From the NCBI RefSeq assembly GCF_031582965.1, contig NZ_CP134049.1:558001-622000 (forward strand): DNA of 64,000 nt, given 5' to 3'. Positions within the stretch are counted from its first letter, which is position 1; every line of letters begins with the position of its first letter. This stretch comes from Bacillus sp. NEB1478. GTDB lineage: Bacteria; Bacillota; Bacilli; Bacillales; Fictibacillaceae. The position numbers and the translations under genes were made by a program. This document shows, in pieces, positions 26,748 to 35,434 of the stretch. The notes below the pieces were generated by a model. That model was given only the letters and a program-made list of their open reading frames with translations. It was not told the origin of the DNA and did no database searches.

Positions 26748-28172
26748 TTACTTGTCAGCTGTTTGTTGTTTGGAATCTTCTTCCGGTGCCTTATCGTTTT
26801 TAATAAAAAGTGAAATGATAATCCCTAGTAAAGAAAGAACAGAGACGACAATAAAAGCCATATTCGCTCCATACATATCCGGATGGGGGATTTCTGGACG
26901 ATCCTTCGCATGATCGGCTGACATCGTCATGACAGTGACTAGAATGGCAGTTCCGACTGACGCTGCAATCATTTTCATCGTATTATCCATTGCTGCTCCG
27001 TGAGGAATCAACCGTTCAGGTAACCGGTTAAGCCCTGCTGTAGCTACCGGCATCATGACCATCGATAATCCGAACATCCGCACCCCATACATGACCATGA
27101 TAAAAGTAAAGGACGTTGATGGACTTAAATTTGAGAGGGCGAATGAAGAAACCGTTATAATCGTTAAGCCGGTAAAAGCAAGCCATCTAGCACCAACTTT
27201 GTCAAAAATTCTTCCTGTTATTGGCGACATCAATCCGGTAATCAAGGCTCCCGGTAAAATAGCTAAGCCAGCTTCAAACGCTGTAAAATCCCTCATGTTT
27301 TGCATGAACAGCGGGATAATCGTTTCTGCCCCGATCAGTCCCATGAAGGTAATCATTCCAATAGCTACCGTCAGAGGGAAAATCGAATTCTTAAACACTC
27401 TGAACTCAAGCATCGGATGTTTTAAACGTAATTGTCTCGTAATAAAGATTACGAGTGCTAACAATCCGATTCCTAGCCAAATGAGTGTACTCGAAGCTAA
27501 CCATCCATTATTACCAGCGCACGTAAACCCATAAAGCAAGCCCCCGAATCCGAATGATGAAAGGATGATCGATGGAATATCAACTTTCGGCTTGGTAATC
27601 TCCGTTACATTTTTCAAAGCAAAATAGGCTACCAAAATATCGATAAGCGCGATTGGCAGGATAATGAAAAACAAGACTCTCCAAGAATAATGAGAGGTCA
27701 CCCAGCCTGATAGTGCTGGACCGATTGCCGGTGCAAAGGAAATAACGAGTCCGACAAGCCCCATCGCAGATCCGCGCTTATTCACCGGAAAAATCATTAA
27801 GAATACGGTTTGCATAAGCGGAAGCATGACACCTGCTCCACTCGATTGAATAACTCTTCCAAGCAGCAGCATCTCGAAATTTGGAGCTAATCCCGCCACT
27901 AATGTACCGAAGGCGAAGATACTCATTGCCGATATAAAAAGCTGCCTTGTTGTGAAACGTTCTAACAAAAAGGCGCTCACAGGGATCATAATGCCATTTA
28001 CTAGCATAAAGACAGTCGTCAGCCATTGCGCACTGTTTGCCGTAATATGCATTTCATCCATAATTGGCGGTATGGCAGTAATCATTAACGTCTGATTTAA
28101 GATCGCGATAAATGTTCCTGCCAACAGAAGGGTCACTATCGTAGATTGTTTATAGCCTGGTGCAGTCTCCAT
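26748..28172 (-). CDS. MFS drug exporter, DHA2 (EmrB/QacA) family
   Basis: The 474-residue protein has 14 membrane segments. Diagnostic motifs are L-N-Q-T-L-M-I-T-A-I-P-P-I in segment 1, L-G-R-V-I-Q-S-S-G-A-G-V-M-L-P in segment 4, and G-P-A-L-S-G-W (motif C of drug antiporters) in segment 5. It is likely a proton-driven exporter resembling LmrB/MdrL-type pumps; the substrate is unknown. The start is the ATG at 28172, with AGGGACAGG upstream; the frame also has a GTG one codon earlier. No TetR gene is adjacent. Confidence 0.9.
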   Translation of the reverse strand: METAPGYKQSTIVTLLLAGTFIAILNQTLMITAIPPIMDEMHITANSAQWLTTVFMLVNGIMIPVSAFLLERFTTRQLFISAMSIFAFGTLVAGLAPNFEMLLLGRVIQSSGAGVMLPLMQTVFLMIFPVNKRGSAMGLVGLVISFAPAIGPALSGWVTSHYSWRVLFFIILPIALIDILVAYFALKNVTEITKPKVDIPSIILSSFGFGGLLYGFTCAGNNGWLASSTLIWLGIGLLALVIFITRQLRLKHPMLEFRVFKNSIFPLTVAIGMITFMGLIGAETIIPLFMQNMRDFTAFEAGLAILPGALITGLMSPITGRIFDKVGARWLAFTGLTIITVSSFALSNLSPSTSFTFIMVMYGVRMFGLSMVMMPVATAGLNRLPERLIPHGAAMDNTMKMIAASVGTAILVTVMTMSADHAKDRPEIPHPDMYGANMAFIVVSVLSLLGIIISLFIKNDKAPEEDSKQQTADK

Positions 28173-28410
28173 CACCTGTCCCTCATTCCTAGAAGCATTT
28201 AATCGGTAAAATCTAGTATTAAAATTTTATCACTGGATCTTGATTACTAATGTTTACAAGCTTACACGTTTTCCCACAAAAATAACAATAAATCGCTCTT
28301 GGCCTATTAATAAAATAAGCTCTATTATTTGATCGTGTTGATCATCCTTGGAAGTCCGAAAATCCATTCCCTTTCCGCTGACGAACCGCCAAGCTTTAAC
28401 AGAGCCATAA

Positions 28411-28444
28411 AATAAAAAAGGCTTTCCATTTAAGGAACGCCTTT
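28411..28444 (-). terminator. Intrinsic terminator of the small membrane-protein pair
   Basis: On the minus strand AAAGGC and AGGAA arms pair (AAAGGC/GCCTTT, TTTCC/AGGAA), followed by a T run (plus-strand A run at 28413-28418). Confidence 0.75.
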
Positions 28445-28449
28445 CTGCG

Positions 28450-28758
28450 TTATCTGTCACTCTTTGTATCTGCTGATTTTTTACCGTTATTTCTCCAACC
28501 GCTAAATGCAAGAATACAAGTTAACGCAAAAAATACAATCACACCAATCCACAATTGAATTGTTTCAGAGAATGGATTCCTAATAGAAAAGGGAAGAGTC
28601 ATCTTACTTTTAATAAAATCACTAATTAAGTTGAATACGAACACAAAGGCACTTAATACAATGAGTTCTTTAAGAAATGAGCGTAATTTCAACTCATTCT
28701 TTACCCAGCGCAGCAATGCTAATGCAACAGCAAGTCCGATGAACATCGACCAATCCAT
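28450..28758 (-). CDS. Hypothetical membrane protein, 102 residues
   Basis: It has three hydrophobic segments (W-S-M-F-I-G-L-A-V-A-L-A-L-L, L-I-V-L-S-A-F-V-F-V-F, W-I-G-V-I-V-F-F-A-L) and a polar tail. I chose the ATG at 28758 because AGAGGTG lies 6 bases upstream; the longer frame starting at 28815 overlaps the preceding gene and has no ribosome binding site. It is the second gene of a pair with the protein at 28769. No family is recognised. Confidence 0.65.
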   Translation of the reverse strand: MDWSMFIGLAVALALLRWVKNELKLRSFLKELIVLSAFVFVFNLISDFIKSKMTLPFSIRNPFSETIQLWIGVIVFFALTCILAFSGWRNNGKKSADTKSDR

Positions 28759-28768
28759 ATGAACACCT

Positions 28769-29122
28769 CTAGAATAGATAATCTTTAAATGAAAAAAAGA
28801 TGTAAAACATAGCAAAAATCAAAGGGATGAACATGGCGATCGTACTCTTCCTTTTGTTCAACTCCCACGTATTAACACCGAGCGCAAAGATACTCGCCAA
28901 AATCACGAAAATACCGATTTTCTTCAGTACAGGAAAATCCGCTATGATTCCGGTGAAAAGCAGAAGCGTGCCTAAATGTCTAAACACATCTTCAAAATAA
29001 ACAGAAGGCTTTTTGATGCTTTTCCAAAACTCTGATTTATCCTCTTTGGTTAGTTTTTTTAGGAAAATGAACGCTGCAATACCCCATAAGAACATGAGGG
29101 AAATAACATCGGATTGTGACAT
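28769..29122 (-). CDS. Hypothetical membrane protein, 117 residues
   Basis: Four hydrophobic segments are separated by short charged loops (F-W-K-S-I-K-K-P-S-V-Y-F-E-D in the first loop). AGGGGGAA stands 6 bases before the ATG. It is 10 bases upstream of the next small membrane gene and cotranscribed with it, so the two may form a complex. I do not recognise the family. Confidence 0.68.
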   Translation of the reverse strand: MSQSDVISLMFLWGIAAFIFLKKLTKEDKSEFWKSIKKPSVYFEDVFRHLGTLLLFTGIIADFPVLKKIGIFVILASIFALGVNTWELNKRKSTIAMFIPLIFAMFYIFFSFKDYLF

Positions 29123-29232
29123 ATGGATTCCCCCTGTAACAACACCTTTATTCCATAATAATCCATTTTATGATGTAAAACTATGGATATTTATTTTATA
29201 ATGAGAGGGTGTCTACTTTAAGGGAGGTTCAT

Positions 29233-29628
29233 ATGAAACGTTCATTTTTGGCATTGATTTTATTTGGATTGATTTTGGCAGGATGTTCGTTGAAAAAAGA
29301 AACAGAAATAAAAAAAGAAACAGAACAGATTAAGACAATAGAAGTGAACGATCAATTGGCACCTGAGGAAGATTTTAATGGGCAGTTCAAAATCACTGAA
29401 TCAAGAAGGATAGAAAAGAACCAACTAGGAATCGCAGGAAAAGGAGCTAACGGTAATGTCACTTTTAGTATCATTGGTGATAACGGAAAGATTCTTTTCG
29501 AAAACTCAGTCATGCCAGATGAAAATGGTGAGTTTTCTTTGAAAATGGGCATCGATTACAGCGGTAGCTTAACCATAAAAGCAACTAGCGATGGTGAAAA
29601 GACAAGAACAGATTTACCTGCTTTATAA
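29233..29628 (+). CDS. Lipoprotein, hypothetical
   Basis: The 131-residue product has a lipoprotein signal with lipobox L-A-G-C near residue 20. A lysine/glutamate-rich linker follows, then a beta-rich C-terminal domain (G-N-V-T-F-S-I-I-G-D-N-G-K-I-L-F and Y-S-G-S-L-T-I-K-A-T). AGGGAGG precedes the ATG at 29233, which is preferred over the earlier in-frame start. A -10 box TATAAT lies at 29197. The function is unknown; it is anchored on the outer face of the membrane. Confidence 0.75.
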   Translation: MKRSFLALILFGLILAGCSLKKETEIKKETEQIKTIEVNDQLAPEEDFNGQFKITESRRIEKNQLGIAGKGANGNVTFSIIGDNGKILFENSVMPDENGEFSLKMGIDYSGSLTIKATSDGEKTRTDLPAL

Positions 29629-29657
29629 AATTCTTTAATCGAGAACAAAAAAAGCTA

Positions 29658-29690
29658 AATCGTAGTGAAATTCGCTGCGGTTTTTTCTTT
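29658..29690 (+). terminator. Intrinsic terminator of the lipoprotein gene
   Basis: AATCGTAGTG pairs with CGCTGCGGTT (three G-U pairs) around a short loop, followed by TTTTTTCTTT. Confidence 0.75.
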
Positions 29691-29880
29691 GATATATAAG
29701 GATTTTAGTTAAAAACAAGTTATTTTATCTCCTTAATTACTTGTTTAATAACTTACCAATTACGGTGAAAAAAGGTTAAATGATAGCTCAATCGAATTTA
29801 TAATTAGGTTAAAAATAATGAACTTTATTCAGTTAACGGGCATTGAAACTAAACTTTTTTTATAATGAGGTGAAAATTTT

Positions 29881-30411
29881 ATGATAATAATGATAAATGG
29901 GCCATTTGGTATTGGGAAAACCACGATCACTAATGAACTTCTAAATGAGGTAAAAAATTCTATGTTATATGATCCTGAAGAGATAGGTTTTATGTTAAGA
30001 AATGTTATCCCTGACGAAGTAAAGCAACTTGAATCCAAAACTGGGGACTTTCAAGATTTGCACTTGTGGAAAGAGTTAACTGTTAAGGTAGCCGAACGAT
30101 TAGTTGCTCATTATAAAGTTAATTTAATCGTACCTATGACTATTCGTAATCCCGAATACCTGGATTATATTAAAAATGGATTTCAAAATATCGATAAACA
30201 AACATACCACTTTTGTTTAACTGCAAGTAAGGATACGATTTACGAAAGACTTAGGAATCGGGGAGAGGAAGAAGGAAACTGGTGTTTTCAACAAACTGAA
30301 AAATGTTTAAAAGCTTTTAGTGAATACAACTTTGAAGAGTATATCGACACTGAAAATGTTAGCGTTGCAGTTATTATTGATAACATAAAGAAAAAGCTTA
30401 TTCATTTTTGA
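29881..30411 (+). CDS. TmrB-like P-loop ATP-binding protein
   Basis: The 176-residue product starts with I-M-I-N-G-P-F-G-I-G-K-T-T, a Walker A motif at residues 7-14. Y-D-P-E-E-I-G-F-M-L-R follows, then I-V-P-M-T-I-R-N-P-E-Y and T-A-S-K-D-T-I-Y-E-R-L-R-N-R. This pattern is that of B. subtilis TmrB, an ATP-binding tunicamycin-resistance protein, and of related small kinases. Whether it protects against tunicamycin or acts as a kinase cannot be told. It is slightly shorter than TmrB at the C-terminus. GAGGTGA precedes the ATG. The local base composition is more A/T-rich than its neighbours, which hints at transfer. Confidence 0.82.
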   Translation: MIIMINGPFGIGKTTITNELLNEVKNSMLYDPEEIGFMLRNVIPDEVKQLESKTGDFQDLHLWKELTVKVAERLVAHYKVNLIVPMTIRNPEYLDYIKNGFQNIDKQTYHFCLTASKDTIYERLRNRGEEEGNWCFQQTEKCLKAFSEYNFEEYIDTENVSVAVIIDNIKKKLIHF

Positions 30412-30619
30412 AACAAAAAGGAAATTTTTCAACGATCGGATGCTTATCTATCATTAGGTAAGTGTCTTTTTATTTGAATAAAAAGATTAAGAGTTAATCT
30501 CCATATTTTGAAGTATTTGGTATTTAGAGTCGCAGGATAGGGGAGAATTGAAGGATATTTGTGATAAATATTGAACTAGTAAAATATGGATAAAATATAT
30601 GATTTTGGGGGTTGTTAGT

Positions 30620-30784
30620 ATGTTCTGGTTGTTTCTTGTAATTCCATTGGTCCTTGTTATTGCTTTGGCTGTTTTAGTTGATAGAAAGAATAAAAGAAAA
30701 GGGCTTAAAACAAAGGTAAAACATAGTGATATTAAGTATATGTGTATGCAAGAACCTCCAGAAAGCAGCCGGTCAACAAAATAG
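30620..30784 (+). CDS. Small single-pass membrane protein, hypothetical
   Basis: The 54-residue product has one membrane segment (W-L-F-L-V-I-P-L-V-L-V-I-A-L-A-V-L-V) followed by a basic tail. GGGGG lies about 10 bases upstream of the ATG at 30620. It stands alone with a terminator downstream. No function can be proposed. Confidence 0.5.
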   Translation: MFWLFLVIPLVLVIALAVLVDRKNKRKGLKTKVKHSDIKYMCMQEPPESSRSTK

Positions 30785-30856
30785 TCGGAACGAAACCAGG
30801 AAATCTGTCTAACCTTTTACTATGAACGGGTATATTAATGGAATATGTATAAAAAG

Positions 30857-30882
30857 ACCAGACAGAAATCTGGTTTTTTTTA
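30857..30882 (+). terminator. Intrinsic terminator
   Basis: CCAGA pairs with TCTGG around CAGAAA, followed by eight T. The remainder of the 30785-31131 gap shows no gene; it should carry the promoter of the lrgA-like gene. Confidence 0.75.
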
Positions 30883-31131
30883 TGTTATTTAATATTATGA
30901 AGCGATTTCAACTGCTAATGTGACTGTTATTACTGTAGTTATTTTCCATTTTATCCTTCGAAATTATAAAGAGATCACTAAACACAAAGTATAGATAAAT
31001 AGAATAGTTTCAATAAATCATTTGTATTTTACGTACAACAAAAACTGCGTTACATTAATAACATTCCATTGAAAACATATTTTTTACATAACTATTTGTG
31101 ATTATATTCACATTCAGGAAGGGGCAGCTAA

Positions 31132-31521
31132 ATGGGTGTATTAATAAGAGTGTTACAAGTCGGCATTCTGATTTTCTTTTATCTCATCGGAAATGCTATA
31201 ACCAAATACTTGCACCTTCCTATACCAGGCAGCATCGTTGGGTTAATTCTTTTATTTTTACTTCTTCAATTTAAAGTCGTGAAATTGGAATGGGTCGAGC
31301 TCGGTGCTACATTTCTTTTGTCTGAACTTCTTCTTTTCTTTGTCCCATCAGCAGTCGGCATTATTCAATATGAAAAGATCTTAAGTGTATACGGCATCAA
31401 GCTCGTCCTTGTCATAGTATTAAGTACAATTGCTGTAATGGCTTGTACAGGACTTTCATCGGAACTTTTCTCCAAGCTTAGAAAGGATGTTTCCAGTGAC
31501 TCTGACTCTAGAAATAATTAG
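31132..31521 (+). CDS. CidA/LrgA family holin-like protein
   Basis: The 129-residue protein has four membrane segments and the family signature L-P-I-P-G-S-I-V-G-L-I-L-L near residue 30. CidA/LrgA proteins are holin-like and, with LrgB partners, influence cell lysis and, in Bacillus, pyruvate and overflow metabolite transport (PftAB/YsbAB). GGAAGGGG precedes the ATG. The partner gene overlaps its end by 26 bases. No LytTR two-component genes lie nearby. Which of the Cid, Lrg or Pft roles applies is open. Confidence 0.9.
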   Translation: MGVLIRVLQVGILIFFYLIGNAITKYLHLPIPGSIVGLILLFLLLQFKVVKLEWVELGATFLLSELLLFFVPSAVGIIQYEKILSVYGIKLVLVIVLSTIAVMACTGLSSELFSKLRKDVSSDSDSRNN

Positions 31522-32194
31522 CTTTTGCCTGACGACCTTCATCTTTTATATGTGTAAAAAAATCTATTCCCACTGGACTCTTGTGCTTTTATCGCCCATT
31601 TTAATCACACCGTTCCTTCTTATCGTGTTATTGGGTATTTCCCATACGCCTTATTCAATTTACGCTGAAGGGACGAAATGGCTAACTGAATTATTGGGAC
31701 CTGCAACGGTCGCGTTTGCTGTTCCGATGTATAAACATTTTCATCTGCTAAAAAAACACATTGTTGAAATCATACTCAGCCTGATTACCGGTTCGTCTGT
31801 TGCCATCGTTTCAACATTTTTGTTTGCGCTTTGGCTTCATCTAAGTCCTTCCTTGATCAATAGTTTGGTTCCACGCTCCATCACGACACCGATCGCCATG
31901 GATATTTCCAAAACCATCGGAGGGATTCCGACCATGACCGCGGTCTTTGTAATCGTGACAGGATTGACGGGAACGGTAATCGGACCGGTGCTTATTCGTA
32001 TTCTTTCGATAAAAAAATCCACATCCAAAGGATTAATGCTTGGTATGGGAGCGCATGGAACGGGAACATCGAGAGCGTTTGAATTCGGCGAGCTGGAAGG
32101 GACGTTTGCGAGTCTTGCCATGATTGTTGCAGCGGTCATTACGATCATTCTGGCGTTTACAATTTTTCCAGTGCTGCAGTCAGATCTTCTTTAA
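31496..32194 (+). CDS. LrgB family membrane protein
   Basis: The 232-residue membrane protein has LrgB motifs L-G-P-A-T-V-A-F-A-V-P-M-Y, S-I-T-T-P-I-A-M-D-I-S, G-G-I-P-T-M-T-A and G-M-G-A-H-G-T-G-T-S-R-A. It acts with the CidA/LrgA-like protein encoded upstream. I chose the GTG at 31496 because AAAGGA lies 8 bases before it, inside the preceding gene; an ATG three codons earlier overlaps that ribosome binding site. Confidence 0.9.
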   Translation: MTLTLEIISFCLTTFIFYMCKKIYSHWTLVLLSPILITPFLLIVLLGISHTPYSIYAEGTKWLTELLGPATVAFAVPMYKHFHLLKKHIVEIILSLITGSSVAIVSTFLFALWLHLSPSLINSLVPRSITTPIAMDISKTIGGIPTMTAVFVIVTGLTGTVIGPVLIRILSIKKSTSKGLMLGMGAHGTGTSRAFEFGELEGTFASLAMIVAAVITIILAFTIFPVLQSDLL

Positions 32195-32195
32195 T

Positions 32196-32247
32196 AAAGA
32201 GACTGTTCCCATGGTCATTCTTATGACACACAGGGGATGGCCTCTTT
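32196..32247 (+). terminator. Probable terminator hairpin after lrgB
   Basis: AAAGAG at 32196 pairs with CTCTTT ending at 32247, with inner GTCAT/ATGAC pairing. It has no clear T tract, so it is a weak candidate. A two-unit 21-bp repeat (CACATAAAC at 32272, CATATAAAG at 32293) follows. Confidence 0.4.
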
Positions 32248-32332
32248 CCTTATGGATTCTTACCTTGACGCCACATAAACTTCTCCTTAATCCATATAAA
32301 GCACTTTTGCGTTATTTCATACTTTTTCATCA

Positions 32333-32366
32333 AATAAAAAAGAAGCCAAAACCACGGTTTTGGCCA
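32333..32366 (-). terminator. Intrinsic terminator of the pxpB operon
   Basis: On the minus strand GGCCAAAAC and GGTTTTGGC form a hairpin followed by TTCTTTTTTATT. It is one of the recurrent GCCAAAAC-type terminators. Confidence 0.85.
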
Positions 32367-32395
32367 CCTTATCAAAATATTGTCCCAAATAAGCT

Positions 32396-33187
32396 TTAAA
32401 GGACCCCAAACTTCTCATCCCGCACGTCCGTAATGAACATGTGACCTGGGGCGTGGGTGATCATGATCTCTGGCTTCACATGCATGGCTACAGCTTGAGG
32501 TGTGACTCCGCATGCCCAGAACACGGGAACTTCACCACTGCGAATCTCAACTGGATCACCGAAATCGGGATTCCCGATATCACGAATTCCAATGCTCTCA
32601 GGATTTCCGATGTGAATGGGAGCGCCATGGACAGATGGGAAGCGGCTCGTCACTTGAACGGCTCGCACTACATCTTTTTCAGGAATAGGACGCATGCTTA
32701 CGACCATCGGACCTTCAAAGCGTCCAGCTTTCACACACTGAATGTTCGTTTTGTACATGGGTACGTTGCATTCTTGTTCGATGTGCCGAACCGAAATATC
32801 ATTGTTCAGCAATGCGTGTTCAAACGTGAAACTGCAACCGAGCAGAAATCCAACCATCGAATCATCCCATAAATCCTTGATATCCGTTCGTTCCTCATCT
32901 AACACGCCATGCCGGTACACGCGGTATTTCGGAATATCCACACGCAGATCGGCGTTAGGTGCGACGATCGCAGGGACCGCTGAACCGGGTTCTGTTACAT
33001 CCAATACCGGACATGGTTTCGGGTTTCGCTGGCAAAACAAGAGAAACTCAAATGCCAACTCTTTCGGCAAGACGGCTAGATTTGCTTGTGTATAGCCGCC
33101 TGATAGTCCACTCGTCGGTTTTACCCAGTCACCGCGTCTGATCAATTCACGGGCTTCGTTTGGATTCATTCTTTCAAAAGACTGCAT
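32396..33187 (-). CDS. DUF1445 putative hydro-lyase (YcsI-like)
   Basis: The 263-residue product carries the DUF1445 sequence pattern, including T-S-G-L-S-G-G-Y-T-Q-A-N-L-A, T-E-P-G-S-A-V-P, F-L-L-G-C-S-F-T-F-E-H-A-L and A-P-G-H-M-F-I-T-D. It is the last gene of the pxpB-pxpC-NRAMP-ycsI run, as in the B. subtilis ycs/kip region. A mammalian protein with this domain is reported as D-glutamate cyclase, so a link to 5-oxoproline chemistry is plausible, but activity here is unproven. GGGGGA precedes the ATG. Confidence 0.85.
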   Translation of the reverse strand: MQSFERMNPNEARELIRRGDWVKPTSGLSGGYTQANLAVLPKELAFEFLLFCQRNPKPCPVLDVTEPGSAVPAIVAPNADLRVDIPKYRVYRHGVLDEERTDIKDLWDDSMVGFLLGCSFTFEHALLNNDISVRHIEQECNVPMYKTNIQCVKAGRFEGPMVVSMRPIPEKDVVRAVQVTSRFPSVHGAPIHIGNPESIGIRDIGNPDFGDPVEIRSGEVPVFWACGVTPQAVAMHVKPEIMITHAPGHMFITDVRDEKFGVL

Positions 33188-33205
33188 GTTATCCCCCTAG
33201 TTGTT

Positions 33206-34396
33206 TTATGCAAATAGTTTCGGAAGTTCTTGGCTGATCGTATAAATGCTCATACCTGCCATCATGATGACGATAATAACACCGAAAATGGTCATCCAGA
33301 CAGGGTGTTTGTAGTCTCCCACAATCTTTTTCTTGTGGGCAGCAATAAGCATTACACCTAATGAAATCGGCAAGATAAGTCCATTTAATGCACCTACTGC
33401 AATCAGGATTTTTACGGGCTGTCCGATCATAACAAATACGAGTGTTGAGAAGGCGATGAATCCGATAATGATCCACTTATGATATTTTTCTAATGTAGCG
33501 TTGAATGTACGAATGAACGATACCGATGTATAGGCTGCGCCAATGACAGAAGTGAGGGCAGCAGACCACATGATAATACCGAACATTTTATAGCCAATAT
33601 CACCGGCAGCTAGCTGGAAAACAGAGGCTGGCGGGTTTGCCGGGTTAAGCTTCAATCCTTGAGAAACAATTCCGAGGGCAGCCAAGAATAAGAAAATACG
33701 CATGATAGACGCGATTCCAATTGCTGAAACGGAGCTTCTAGTTACTTCGCCAATTGCTTCTTTACCTTTAATCCCTGCATCTAAAAGTCTGTGAGCACCA
33801 GCAAATGTGATGTATCCACCGACTGTTCCACCGACTAATGTTACGATTGCAATAATGTCGATCGTGTCAGGTGCGAACGTTTTTACAACGGCTTCTCCAA
33901 CTGGAGGACTAGCTGTGAACATGACATATACGGTGAGTCCGATCATGACGAATCCTGCGATTTGTGCAAAACGGTCCATCGCTTTACCTGCTTCACGTAC
34001 AACGAATACTAAAATGGCAATAATCCCGCTAAGCAGAGCTCCCATTTTAGGGGAAACACCGAAAATAACGTTAAGTCCAAGTCCTGCTCCCGCGACGTTA
34101 CCGATGTTAAAGGCTAGACCGCCGATTACGACTAAAATGGCAAGGAAGATTCCGAGACCAGGCAAAACACCGTTTGCGATGTCCTGTGCTCTTTTTTCAG
34201 AAACAGCGATGATTCGCCATACATTCATCTGCGCGCCAATATCAATAAGGATGGAAACTAAAATAACAAAACCAAAACTGGCTGCGAGCAGAGATGTAAA
34301 GTGCGTCGTCTGTGTTAAAAATCCTGGTCCGATTGCCGATGTCGCCATTAGGAAAGCGGCGCCCAGCAGTATACTTGCTTTCGATTCTTTCTTCAT
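33206..34396 (-). CDS. NRAMP-family membrane transporter (YcsG-like)
   Basis: The 396-residue membrane protein has about eleven segments. It begins with G-P-G-F-L-T-Q-T-T, a variant of the NRAMP segment 1 motif, where true metal transporters have D-P-G-N. The metal-binding D-P-x-N is therefore not conserved, so manganese or iron transport is unlikely. NRAMP-like proteins beside 5-oxoprolinase genes are suspected substrate carriers; this is inference. AGGAGG stands 8 bases before the ATG. Confidence 0.85.
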   Translation of the reverse strand: MKKESKASILLGAAFLMATSAIGPGFLTQTTHFTSLLAASFGFVILVSILIDIGAQMNVWRIIAVSEKRAQDIANGVLPGLGIFLAILVVIGGLAFNIGNVAGAGLGLNVIFGVSPKMGALLSGIIAILVFVVREAGKAMDRFAQIAGFVMIGLTVYVMFTASPPVGEAVVKTFAPDTIDIIAIVTLVGGTVGGYITFAGAHRLLDAGIKGKEAIGEVTRSSVSAIGIASIMRIFLFLAALGIVSQGLKLNPANPPASVFQLAAGDIGYKMFGIIMWSAALTSVIGAAYTSVSFIRTFNATLEKYHKWIIIGFIAFSTLVFVMIGQPVKILIAVGALNGLILPISLGVMLIAAHKKKIVGDYKHPVWMTIFGVIIVIMMAGMSIYTISQELPKLFA

Positions 34397-34420
34397 GTAA
34401 ATCCTCCTACATTCAATTGA

Positions 34421-35434
34421 TTACTTCGATTGTTGTTTTATTTTAAGTGAGATACCCTGTTTAAGCTGCTGGATCTGATCTTCTCGATTTAAATAGAGTT
34501 TCTGAGCTTCTTCATGCGAGATTTCAACAAAGCTTATTTTGTCGCCGGGCTTGAGCTGTGCCATTAAGGAATGGTCGACGCTGGCGATCTGTCCGATTTT
34601 TGGATAGCCGCCTGTTGTTTGCCGGTCAGCTAAAAGGATGATCGGGTTTCCTTCTGATGGCACTTGGATTGTTCCAAAAGTTACCGCCTCTGATAGCATT
34701 TCTTGTTCGTTTTCGAGTTCCAGCTTTGATCCGCTCAATCGGTAACCCATTCGGTCTGATTTTGATGTAATTTCAAAAGGTTCAGAGAAAAATTTTGTCT
34801 GGCTGTCTTCGGAAAACCAATTATACTGTCTGCCTTTTATGACTCTCGCTTTTGGCTTTGATTCAGGCAGTGCCATAAATTCTGAGGCAATCGACCACGG
34901 CACTTGGGCAAATTTTTCTTCTTCTTTTTGATCAGATAATAAACTTGCAATTTGCTGAGAGAGCTCGCTTTGTTGCCCAACCTCGAGCACATCATCTGCT
35001 AATAATGTTCTTCCGTTAAAGCCGCCGATTCCAGCGCGTACATATGTGGATTTGCTTTCCATCACGTTATCCACTACAAAGCCGCCCGCTGCAGCCAAGT
35101 AAGCTCGGCATCCGGTTTTGCATCCCCCGAACTTCAGTTTGCTGCCGGCACGAACGAACACAGGTCTCCATAGTTTCACAGAATTACCATCGATTTTAGG
35201 GGAGAGGTCTCCGCCGCAAATTGCAATGAGCGCATCTTTTTCAAATTCCATATCAGGACCAAGTAAAGTCAATTCCAATGTGGCTTCATTTTCATCATTG
35301 CCAACTAAAAGGTTTGCTATCCGGTGTGCGGTTTGATCCATCACACCGCTTGCGATCACGCCGAATTTTTGATAACCGTACCGTCCCAAATCTTGCACAC
35401 TTGTAAGGAGTCCAGGCTTTGTAATTTTAATCAT
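34421..35434 (-). CDS. pxpC: 5-oxoprolinase subunit C
   Basis: The 337-residue product opens M-I-K-I-T-K-P-G-L-L-T-S-V-Q-D-L-G-R-Y-G-Y-Q-K-F-G and has the carboxylase domain signature D-R-Q-T-T-G-G-Y-P-K-I-G. PxpC (KipA type) forms the catalytic complex with PxpA and PxpB for ATP-driven 5-oxoproline cleavage. The ATG at 35434 follows GGGAGGAG and overlaps the pxpB stop by 8 bases, showing translational coupling; the longer frame from 35458 is rejected for lack of a site. Confidence 0.93.
   Translation of the reverse strand: MIKITKPGLLTSVQDLGRYGYQKFGVIASGVMDQTAHRIANLLVGNDENEATLELTLLGPDMEFEKDALIAICGGDLSPKIDGNSVKLWRPVFVRAGSKLKFGGCKTGCRAYLAAAGGFVVDNVMESKSTYVRAGIGGFNGRTLLADDVLEVGQQSELSQQIASLLSDQKEEEKFAQVPWSIASEFMALPESKPKARVIKGRQYNWFSEDSQTKFFSEPFEITSKSDRMGYRLSGSKLELENEQEMLSEAVTFGTIQVPSEGNPIILLADRQTTGGYPKIGQIASVDHSLMAQLKPGDKISFVEISHEEAQKLYLNREDQIQQLKQGISLKIKQQSK

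Noticed and set aside
28254..28511. 85-codon open frame on the minus strand
   Set aside because: It runs through the terminator at 28411 and overlaps the 102-residue membrane gene, without a ribosome binding site.
29881..30411. TmrB-like gene as a proven tunicamycin resistance determinant
   Set aside because: Similarity is to a family of small P-loop proteins, and function cannot be judged from sequence alone.
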